Positions 8,554 to 18,747 of a stretch of 64,000 bases of DNA are shown here, in pieces; within the stretch, counting starts at the first letter, position 1, and every line of letters begins with the position of its first letter. The stretch covers positions 1,260,001 through 1,324,000 of the forward strand of contig JAIUJO010000141.1 of the NCBI GenBank assembly GCA_023846275.1. The letters are read 5' to 3'. Below the pieces are notes generated by a model. That model made no database searches. It had not been told where the DNA came from and was given only the letters and a program-made list of their open reading frames with translations. The stretch is from Vanilla planifolia. Its lineage: Eukaryota > Streptophyta > Magnoliopsida > Asparagales > Orchidaceae. A program made the translations under genes and the position numbers.

Positions 8554-11500
8554 AATAAATATTTAATAACAATTTGCTAATTGAGTGGTGCTCAACCAAA
8601 CTAAACAAATGTAAGTAATAAAATATTATTTATTCAGTATCAAGGAAATATATAACAAAATTAAAAAATAACTAAATTAAATCAATTTAATATAACTAAT
8701 TAAAAGTGTTATAAAATCACATGAGTGGAAAAATGGAGACTCAAAGTAATATAATAAAATCAAAGTTAAAAATTTGAAAAAGATATATAAAGTGCACTAA
8801 AAACTTGTATTCCAATATATATAAAGAACAGGTGTAACTTTTGTAATTATCAAATCAAATATGAATCCAAATGTCTTACAAAATATGATAACACATAAAA
8901 AGTATTTAAAATTTGAAAAATAAAAATTTAATTAGATGGTGTTTATTTTTTGGAACTAATAACATTTATTTTGTTTCAAAATAAAAGTACTAACATATAA
9001 AAATAATAAAAAATTATTTTAGTATTACATAAATATATATTAATTTTAAAGCATTATAAATTGAAAAAAAATAATATAACAAAACCAAAGTGAAGTAAAT
9101 ATCATGTAAGGGGAGAGCTAGAGTTTTGAAGTAATAAAACGAAACCAAGGAGAATATTTTAAAGAAATAATATGAATTTTATTAAAAAGGTACATTCCAA
9201 GTAACTAAGAAGTTTGAATGTAACATCAGTGACATTCAATTATTTTCAAATTAGAATGACTCATAAGGCATGTAATTACTTTAAAAGCTAAATTATTTAA
9301 AAATATAAAAATTAATATTTTGATTTGTTAGTGCTCATCAAGATGAGTTCGATAATGTTTGTTTTGACATTATAAAAATTTGTTTGGACCTACTATGAAT
9401 TACCAAATTTAATAAGTATAAATAATAACAAATCATTATTACATTACTAACAAAAAATATCATAAAACAAAAAATAAGATAAATTGAAGGAATATAATAC
9501 AACTAAATCAAACAAATGTGAAGGAGAGATGAGTAGAGAAATAACATTTCATAGTAATTTGGGAAAATCAAAGTATAAAAATTGAAGAAACGATATAAAT
9601 TATGTGGGAAACTTACATTTAAAGGTGCTGAGATCGAATTTAATATTCTCGACCTCCAAATTACATACAAATAAAAAAATTTTGAAAAAGTGCCAAAATA
9701 AAGGAAACTAAAATGTTTAATCATATAATTACATTTTATTAGATAGAGTTCATTGAGATGAGAAAAGGGACATTTGGCTCATCTTCATCTAACCTCGTTT
9801 ACAATTACTCTAAATTATGGAATTAATGATGCATAAATAATAACAACATATTTGTTAATTTCAATAAAATATATATTAAAGCTAAAAATACATCAGTTGA
9901 AGTAATGTAAGATAACCAAATTGGACCGATATAAATGTCACACGAGATAAATTTTAGAGTGATATGATAACATAACCAAATAAAAGTGAAAACTTGGAAG
10001 AATTAAGACAAATTTTATGAGAAAGTTGCATTCTAATATAAAAAGCTGCCCATGTGTGCAACTTTCAATTATCAAGTTTTACACGAATCAATATATCATG
10101 TTAAGCATGCCAAAGACTTCAAAAATAATATCTAAAAATATCACAATAATGATTTAATTACAAAGATGTTTATGAGATGAGTCTAATGATATTAAAGATT
10201 AATTGAGATAAATTGAATCAATGTAATAAAAAAATTAAATTTAAGTGATAGTCGTAAGAGAAAAGAACTAGAGTTCCATAATATTATGACCAAATAAAAA
10301 GGAAAAAATTGAAACAATATGATGAATTGTATAAGAAAGCTACATTCCAACATATTGAAGAGGTCAAGTCAACACCCCTTATCATCACATTAAAAACAAA
10401 TATCTAAAAATATAAAAATAAATATTTATTTGGTAATTCTCACTATGATGACTCTAATGATGGATGTTTCCTCTTGATTAAACAACATTTGGAAATAAAC
10501 ATAAAAATAATAATTTTTTTAATATAAAGTAAAAAAATATTAAAGTTGATTCAAGATAAATGGAGTAAATGTAATTTAATTGAATCAAAATAGTGTAAAG
10601 GTCACATGTGAGGGGTGTTAGAATTTCATTACAATATCAAGAAGAAAGAGAATAATTTTAAGAAATAAAATAAATTATTCATTCAAGCAACATTGTGAGA
10701 TACTTAAAAAATCAAGTATAACATCCTTGATCATCAAATTAGAAATGAATCAAAAAGATCCATAAAGGATTCTAAAATATTAAAAGCTAAATTAATTAAA
10801 AAATATACATAAATGAACATTTAATTTATAATACTCATAGAAATGAAGTTTCTTTTATCTCAATTGAAATTTTTTTGGAATTAAAATGAAATATCAAATA
10901 AGCATAAATAAAAAAATTATTATTTTAATATTATATACATATATATATATATATATAACAATGTTAAAATTAGATGTAATATAATAAATCAATGCATACA
11001 CTAGTCACACAAAAGAAGAATAAGTAGTTCTTATTAATAGAACGAAATGAAAGTAAAAACATTGAAGAAATGAGATAAATTATATAGCAAAATTACATTT
11101 GAAGATATTAAGCATAAATGTAATATCTTCAATTATCAAATTAAGTACAAAAATAAATCCCTTATAATGCTTGCAAATATGTTAAAAAAAGATATTTTCA
11201 AAGAAAAAAAATAAAAAATGTATATTTAATTGGGTAGACTTCAATGAGACAAGGCAAATGACATTTGTTTCATCTTAAACTAACAAGTTTTTGAATTACT
11301 ACAAATTACAAAATTAAATAAGCATAAATAAAAATTGAATTTTATTTAATTATTAATTAAATATATATATTAAAGTTTTTATGCTATTTAACCCAACTAA
11401 ATTGAAGCAATATAAATGTCAAATGAGAGAAGATTTAGAGTGACAAATTACTATAAACAAACTAAATAAAAATATTTGAAGAAATAAGAGCATTATACAT

Positions 11501-12300
11501 AAAAGTGTATTTTTTACTGTACTTAAAAGATTAAGAGTAACATCCTCAGCCATGAAATCTGGTAAAAATAAAAAAATCTCATAAAATTTACTAAAAAGAA
11601 AAAAATAAAATATTTAGAAACATAGAAATGAAGCAATTAGATAAAGTTCATTGTGACAACTCCAATGATATTTTTTTTCTATTGATTAGATTACTTGTGG
11701 GAATACCATTAATTAAAATAATTAGTAAGAAAAAACAAGATAAATTAAATATGAAAGCAATAGATTAGAGAGATCAAATGTAATATCCTCAATCACCAAA
11801 TTAGGAATGAATAAACATATCTATTAAAATAAATAATATTGAATTACTATAAATTATAAAATTATCTTGGCTTCTCGAAGACATTCGTTTCATCTTACTC
11901 GAAACTTGTTTGGAATTACTATAAATTATAAAAGTAAAAAAACATAAATAATAATGAATTATTATTTTAATTAAAAATAAATATATTTTAGTCTTAAAAT
12001 GAGCAATATTAAAGAAATTTAATATAATAAAATCAATAGAACATAAGGCCACATAGGAGAAGAATTAGAATTTCACAGTGTATAACTAAACCAAAGGGAA
12101 TAATTTGAAAAATTGATATAAATTGCATAGGAGAGTGCATTCCAAGTTACTAAGGAGATCAAGTGTAATATCGATGATCTTCAAGATAGGTATAAACAAA
12201 AATGACTTGTACAAAATGCCAAAAATCTAAAAACGTAAATATTTAAGAACATAAAAACGAATATTTAATTTGATAGTACTCGATTAGGATGACTTTAGTG
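8550..12300 (+). repeat. ~415-bp tandem repeat array, block F1 (forward)
   Basis: Landmark boxes lie near 8,835, 9,218, 9,640, 10,052, 10,367, 10,716, 11,118, 11,535, 11,776 and 12,156. Spacings range from about 240 to 420 bp, with full-length units near 400-420. The copy at 10,716 (aacatccttgatcatcaaat) is among the best kept. The block ends in mid-unit at about 12,300, just after the gatgactttagtg segment, where the 6.4-kb interruption starts. Confidence 0.9.
10936..10957. repeat. (AT)n microsatellite
   Basis: A short AT dinucleotide run lies at the position in the unit that normally reads aaatatatattaaag. It is probably a local expansion of that element. Confidence 0.8.
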
Positions 12301-12317
12301 GAGGAGAATGCACCTCC

Positions 12318-15044
12318 TTGGGATTTGCCAATAGGTATGAGTGGATTTTTGTATATTGTCACGGTCAATGTAGTTTGTTAATGGTTCATGGTTCTTTGAA
12401 GGTTGGATTGCATTAGTGTAGGTCGAACAAATATATACAAGTTGGAGCATATTAACATTGGATTATGGGTCAAAAATTATGCAAGTAGAGCTCACCATGT
12501 CGCTCGATAAGGGTTTGATTGTTGGCATGACAACAACTACGATGATGAATTATGGTGGAAACAACAACAGATGAAATTGTTCACAAACATAACCCAAAAA
12601 GTTTAATTTTAAGTCAAAAATAACAAAAATATGTACCATAAGAACTATGAACCATTTATAGGACTACTTGGATTAGATTTTAATCAAGATATATTCGAAA
12701 AGGTACTGCTTAGGCTCCAACAAATCAAAATGAAATATAGATGCAAATAACTTGACGAATTGAAAAAAAATTGAAGTATGCTAATAAATAATTGTATCCT
12801 ACCATTTACCCCTTGAATGTCAATGATTGTTGAGACTAATGAGAAGTAAGAGAGCCAATTCTAATGTAGCACTAATTTTGAATAAGACTAGTAATACATC
12901 TAAGTGAAACAACTACATGATGCCCACTTGTTATTGCAATAAAAATGAGTTTAGTATTTTTCTTAGCCTTCTAACTAACGGTGGAAGTAGATCTGAGTTT
13001 GGATTGAAGAACCTAAAATTTTTTGTGTTCTTCACTTTTTGCTCTTCAACACAACAAGTTTTGAAAGCTGAGAACAATTTCTAAATTTTTTTATAAAAAC
13101 CAATAATACTTGTAATAGACTTTTTTTTAGCAAATTACTTGTGCTTTCATATTTTTAAAGTATAAAATTTGCATAATACATCACCCCTCTTGAGGATAAC
13201 TTGTAATAAAAATTTCAATACATATTACTTTTAGTAATTCATCTTAAGACACACATCCTAAAACCATTAAGAGCAAAACATTATATTAGAGATGAGATTA
13301 TTTTGCTATTATAACACTAACCACACAAAGGCCATTTATTTAAAAATGATGTGATGAGATGGGATATGAGATACCAATATATGACATAATACATTTATAT
13401 TAATTGTAATACAGTGGTGTTTTAATAATAGTCATAAAAGAAAAACATTTAGTTTTAATATGAAAATCATAAAGTACAAATAGATTCATATTATAGAATA
13501 GAAGGTGAATTGTTTGGATTACAAAACAGAAGTAATATCAGAACTTGAACTGATTTTCAACATAAATAACTTTATTAACATTTTATTCCAAGTTCCTTCT
13601 TAGTTGAATTCCTTTTTTTCTTCTTTGTCATTATAACCAAGTTTTAGAAAGGTCACCGGTAGTTGGTCATCCCTTTTTGGTCTATGGCCACCCTTGGCAC
13701 TATTTTAAGCCACATTTTATGGACACAAATTATCAAACTAACACACTCTTACATAACAGGTCTTTATGAAAGATTCCCCAATGTAAATATTATATGACTA
13801 ACCACTATTAAATTTGACTTAAAATTGCATCAGGGTGGTTGTGTTTCAAAAAGTGGTGACAAAACACAAATACACATTTAAAAATTATTGTATAGTTTAA
13901 TAAATCATTGTGTGAGAGTATGTGAAAGTAAAAAAAAATTAAAAAAACAAGAAATGATTGAGGACCATGTGGAAAATACAAGAAATAAAAAGTTATGAAG
14001 TTATATGGAATCTTAGCATAGATAAGAAATTAGATATTAACCAACTAGTAAAGCTGGCATGATTTAAGGAAAGGTTCGTTTGGTTATAGAAAGCCATTAT
14101 TTGCAAAGGTTAGATAGTTTTCTTGAACCCTAACATATATTAAACTTAAGAGGTGTAAATCGAGGATGCTAAGGAAGCCAATACTATGTGAATGGAAGCG
14201 GAAGAAGGCGAGCTTAAAAGCTAAATAATGAAGAGGAAGAGAACAAATATGTCGTATACCTCATACCCCATTCAAGAGCTAGGAATGCTCGTGCCTTCCA
14301 TATAAATGTATATGCATGTTATGAGTTTGGTATAAAAGTGAATGCCATAGTATTTGGATGACCTCAAATATGGATAGTATAAAATTGTTTCTACCATATG
14401 TCTCTTAGGTTGAAGGAAACTTTGATTGAACCAGTATTATTTTTATTTAAATTTCATGTTAAGCTGTCAGTTATGTTGTAAATATGAGTTATCCATAAAA
14501 GGTTTTATGTGATTATGCATCATCTTATGCACACTTTCCATTTATGAGTCAATCTGATAAGGTGGATGATTAGAAGTAATCATGTACGAATAGAAATTGT
14601 GCATGTTGTGAATGCATTCAAATTTTAATTTGCTATTGAAAGTTTGTTGCTTGACTGTTATATTTAACATGTTATGGTGATTCTTTTAGTTATATTAATG
14701 CATGTGGTTGTAAACCTTTAAGGATATTTTAGAATAAAAAATATAAAAATATGATAGTCCTGTAGCTATGATTATTTGTGTTATCTTTTATTAAGAACAT
14801 TTTATTACATTCGAAGGTTATTTTTGCTGTAAGTAAATACGTGTTGTCTTGCAAAACCGTGTTAAAACATGTGGCATATTATGAGTGCATTTTGCTGGAA
14901 ATTGCAATTATTCCTTATGAAAAGAAAAAACTGTAGCTTGAACTTGGAAGGAGAATTGTAATAACATACTAACATTCATATAAATTGTTGACATAAATAA
15001 TTGAAAAAAAAGCAATAATTTTGTAATTAACATTTCTACAAGAA
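12318..15044. other. Unrecognised sequence in the interruption, left part
   Basis: No gene was recognised; all frames are broken by stops. Near 13,170-13,200 the sequence cataatacatcacccctc and the following ttgagg resemble the 3' end of plant Ty1/copia-type LTRs, but no primer-binding site follows. The stretch 14,150-14,300 is purine-rich and the least AT-rich part of the window. Nothing else can be supported. Confidence 0.4.
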
Positions 15045-15147
15045 TTAAGAGTTACAAAAATTTGTGGAGGATAATTTAGCTTGAAACAATAAAAAATAAT
15101 TATGGTAATTTTAATTTGACAACTTCAAGATCATTTTATTTAAAGGT
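15045..15147. repeat. ~720-bp tandem repeat, partial leading unit
   Basis: A truncated end of the unit (attaag..., ataattatggtaatttt..., tcattttatttaaaggtatg) precedes the first full unit. It corresponds to the end of the following units, where agttttagtatta and aagctatg stand. Confidence 0.5.
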
Positions 15148-15884
15148 ATGCCATAATGCACTTCTTAATCACAAGCAAGATCTTTTTCAAAGACAAACAT
15201 AGGACTTATTTCCCAACCAAGTTGGCACTGAATGGCTTAGATGTTTCCTTGAGGCTGAGGATAAAGCATGGCCATAGACATCTAATGTAAGAAAATTCAA
15301 ATAAAATGGGCCAACATGACTTCAAAAGAAAGTGAGCTCTCATGTTTTCTTGTAGGGAGCATTATGAGCATGAATTTTCCTTAGAAGATGGGTAAAGGAG
15401 GATTATGTATTGACTAAGTGCAAGAAATGGCTATGTGTTTTGTCAAAGAAGAGTAGAAAATTAGGAAGGGTCTTAATATCACTAAGAAAAATAGTAGGTT
15501 AGTCTAGACTAGTGAAAATTATAAGGAAGAGCAATAGATCCTAAATTTATAAATTTTATTATTAGATGATTTGAAATTTGAAGCCTTAAAGTTGAAATTT
15601 AAATGTCTTAAAGTTGATAGTTGAATAGCTGGGATTTAAAATTTAAATGTCTAAGGTTTGAAATTTGAACCTATGTTAGGGTTTAGAATCAAAGAACTGT
15701 AAATAAGATTAAGGGTAAGTTAGGAATTGACAGGACCTTTGATAAGGTCAAAGATAGCTCAAACATTAGTTAAATGAAATCTCTAATGATTAAGGTTTTA
15801 TTTGAGGTAAACTTTATGATCAATCATAGGCAATAATTGACATAGTTTTAGTATTAAAACTTATAGATAATTTTAATTTAAGCT
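15148..15884. repeat. ~720-bp tandem repeat, unit 1 (737 bp)
   Basis: The unit starts at the shared box atgccataatgcac and continues through aatcacaagcaagatct, gaatggctta, atgttttctt, ttaggaagggtcttaatat, a run of ttgaaatttgaa-like sub-motifs, gaacctatgttagggttt (15,668), and gattaaggttttat. The order is identical in the other three units. Eroded frames on the + strand (KVSSHVF..., stop-broken) suggest an originally coding segment. Confidence 0.85.
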
Positions 15885-16585
15885 ATGCCACAATACACAT
15901 CTAAATCACAAGTAAGATCTTCCTCAAACCCAAACATTTTTCAACCAACGCCTAAATGAATGGCTTTAGTTTTGCCTTGTGGCTGAGTGAAAGGCCCAGC
16001 CATGGACATCTGTTGCAAAAAGACCAATAAAAAAACCCTAGATTCTTGGCAAGCAAGCTCTCATGTCTTCTTTTGTGGAACTTGGATGTGATTAAATTGG
16101 TATTAGAAAATGGATAATGGAGGATTTGGACTTTATTAAGTGTAGTGAAAAGCTATGGATTTTGCCAAACAAAAATAAGAGTTGGTAGGGGTTACAATAT
16201 TGTTGAGAAACATTATTTGCTTCGACTAGAGTTGTTAAAATTATAAAGTTGGTGAAACGAAAATATGATTTGTAAATTTTATTGTTGGAGAGTTTGAAGT
16301 TCAAATGTCTTAAATTTTAAGTTAGAGTTTTTTAAATTTGATATTCGAATATCTAGGATTTAAAATTTCAATATGGTTGGTTTGAAATTTGAAATTAGGT
16401 TAGGGTCAAGAATCCAATGACACTAAATAAGTTTGAAGGAAACTTAGGAAAAGAATAAATTAAGAATTAGCAAGATGAAATTCTTAAGGATTAAGGTTTT
16501 ATATGAATAAAACTTTAAGATCAATCACAAGCAATAATTAAGATAATTATAGTATTATAACCTAAGGGTGATTTTATTTAAAGCT
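15885..16585. repeat. ~720-bp tandem repeat, unit 2 (701 bp)
   Basis: The unit has the same order of boxes as unit 1: the atgccacaatacac start, aatcacaagtaagatct, gaatggcttt, atgtcttcttttg, the ttgaaatttgaa-like sub-repeats, and the second landmark near 16,391 (ttagggtcaagaatcc). The minus-strand open frame at 16,092-16,304 within it has no recognisable motif and is judged chance. Confidence 0.85.
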
Positions 16586-17318
16586 ATGTGATAATACACT
16601 TTTGAATCACAAGAAAGATCATCAAACCCAAACTTAGGACTAAATTTCCCAACCAAATAGAGACTAAATGGCCTACATTTTATCTTGACATTGAGTGTAA
16701 GTCTAACCAATGGACGTGTAATGCAAGAAAACGTCAATAAAAGGAGCCTAGAAAGCTTCCATGGAGAGTGAGCTTCTATGTTTCCTTATAAGGAGAGTTG
16801 AGGAGCTTGAATTGACCATTGAAAATTGCTAAAGCAGGATTAACTCTTCTTAAGTGTAGCAAAAAACTTTGGATTTCTTCGAGGAACACCAAGAAATTAG
16901 GAAGGGTCTCAATATGCCCAACAAACTTAAATGACATAGATTATACTTGTCAAAATTTTAAGAATAATCAAGGGAAGCCAGGGTTTATAAATTTTATTTA
17001 TGTAGAATTGAAAATTAATTGTCATTAATTTGAATTTTGAATATCTTAAATTTTTAGTTCAAATATAAATGATTTAATCTTTGAATATTTTTTGTTTGCA
17101 ATTTGAACCTAAATTATGGTTAAGAATCTAGTAGTCCCAAATAAATTTAAAGTTAAGTAATTGAAAGGTCCTTGAATAATGTCATGAATAGATTAACATT
17201 TAGTTAGATGAATGTCATAAGGATTAAGATTTTATATGTTGCAAACCTTAAGATCAATCAAATATAATAATTAAGCTAGTTTTAGTATTACAACGTAAGT
17301 ATGATGTTACTCAAAGCT
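16586..17318. repeat. ~720-bp tandem repeat, unit 3 (733 bp)
   Basis: The unit shares the box order of the others, with its second landmark at about 17,105. On the + strand at 16,750-16,940 a partly open frame reads LPWRVSFYVSL, stop, GELRSLN, stop, then KIAKAGLTLLKCSKKLW. This is the best-kept version of the putative coding core seen in all units. The open stretch 16,819-17,028 is a relic of that core and not a gene. Confidence 0.85.
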
Positions 17319-18010
17319 ATGCAATAATGCACTATGAATCACAAGACAAATCCAAGTCAACCCAAAACCGAAGACTTAATTTTCCTAAAAAATTTAGGGA
17401 TGAATGGCTCAAGTTTTTCATTGAGGTTGAGTATATGGCTCAGTTATGGACATGTAATGTAAGAAAAGACTAATAAAATTAGCTTAGATGGCTTCCAAGG
17501 AAAGTGAGGGCCCATGTTTTCTTCTGGCAAGCCTTGAGGAGCTTGAATTAACCATGGAAAATGGCTAAAAAAGGATTAGGTGTTGACTAAGTGTTGTAAA
17601 AGCCTTCATATTTGGTTGAAGAAGAGTAGTAATTTGTTAAGGATCTTAACATAGCTAACAAACTTTCATGGCATAGATTAGACTTGTTAAAATTACAAGA
17701 TTGATGAGGGGAACCAAAGATTTATAAACTTGAATATGGAGAATATGAAATTCAATTGTCATAAATTTTAAATTTTGATAACCTAAAAATATTTGAATAA
17801 CTAGGATGTAAAATTTAAATACCTTTGGTTTAAAATTTGAACCTAGGTTAATGTTGAGAATCAATGATCATTAATAAGTTTTACTATAAGTTTGGACTTC
17901 AAAGGACCTCTTATTGGATTATCAATAACTCAATAATTAGTTATATGAAACTCTTAAAGATTAAGGTTTTATAAAAGGTAAATCAAAACAGAATAATTAA
18001 TGTTTAACTA
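17319..18010. repeat. ~720-bp tandem repeat, unit 4 (~690 bp, end of array)
   Basis: The unit has the same boxes, with its second landmark at 17,839. At 17,483-17,580 the + strand reads LRWLPRKVRAHVFFWQALRS, then LN, a stop, and PWKMAKKGLGVD. This resembles the W..KVP.KV..F.W....L.T...L.KRG pattern of the zinc-binding domain found C-terminal to plant LINE reverse transcriptases (zf-RVT). The resemblance is my inference from pattern alone. Similarity to the other units ends near 18,010. Confidence 0.75.
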
Positions 18011-18747
18011 ATAATATTACGAGATTTTGAGGATATTCAAAATAAGGAAACCTTAACGAGGCACTTATCTAGACCCTAGATAAGGGTTACAATAAATAGA
18101 GAGCTCTATTTTATGTTATGTAATGGTGCTAAACTTGAACAAGGAACTAATGATAACTTATATTTTTGTTAAATCTAGATTTAGTTTTGTTTAATGGTTG
18201 AGATTATGGATAGACCATAATAAGGCTCTTCAACCCTGTATTAGCACCTCCATGATGGATGGGTGGTGTAGGTGGCATAGAAAAGACCTTTAAGAAGGGT
18301 GACATAATTATGTCTTACACATCACAAGGTCGTTCCACTTAAAGGCATACTAGTTCTTGATGACTTGAAGCCATATACGATTAGCTCCAATACTCGTTAG
18401 TCTTTATTATCATTATTTTTGTTGTGCTCAATTACACAACTCTTGTTTATTAAATATTTTAGTTTGTTTTTCATCTATTTCACAAGTTATTTGTGTCTAC
18501 ACTTTATTTTAAGTCATTTGAAGGTTAATTAGTTACTTTATGTTTATTATTAACTTTTAATTTAGTAGATATAATAACATTAGAAGTCCCACTATTCCCT
18601 CAAGTGCATACATTTGCAAACAATGACTTTAGATGCATTAGAAATTGTGTTTTTGGCTATTTCTACTGCCACTACCCTTAGACACCAACCATTAATAACT
18701 ATTATAACCACCACCTTTGATTTTCTTGCACTACTTGAACCAAGTCA
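18011..18747. other. Unrecognised sequence, right end of the interruption
   Basis: No gene was recognised. A clear hairpin lies at 18,064-18,084 and a polypyrimidine-rich stretch at about 18,400-18,500. The segment borders the point where the ~415-bp array resumes. Confidence 0.4.
18064..18084. other. Perfect 9-bp inverted repeat
   Basis: The arms cttatctag and ctagataag are separated by acc, and the right arm is followed by ggttac. It could form a short hairpin. It sits about 50 bp beyond the last ~720-bp unit. No poly-T tract follows, so a terminator is not proposed. Confidence 0.6.

Larger units (their letters stand above)
12300..18747. mobile_element. 6.4-kb interruption of the array (probable insertion, unclassified)
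   Basis: The repeat phase on the left stops after the gactttagtg segment. The phase on the right resumes about 18,748 at ttgaacctcc, only a few tens of bases further along the unit, and in the same orientation. This is what an insertion into one unit would leave. The interior is visibly richer in G and C than the array. No terminal inverted repeats or LTR pair could be demonstrated. A small stem (ggagg/cctcc) sits at the left edge, 12,300-12,317. Confidence 0.6.

Noticed and set aside
16819-17028. 69-codon + strand open frame with a KCSKKLW motif
   Set aside because: It is part of unit 3 of the ~720-bp repeat and is broken by stops in the other units; treated as a relic and not a gene.
18064-18084. 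Transcription terminator
   Set aside because: The hairpin has no following T-run and no gene upstream.
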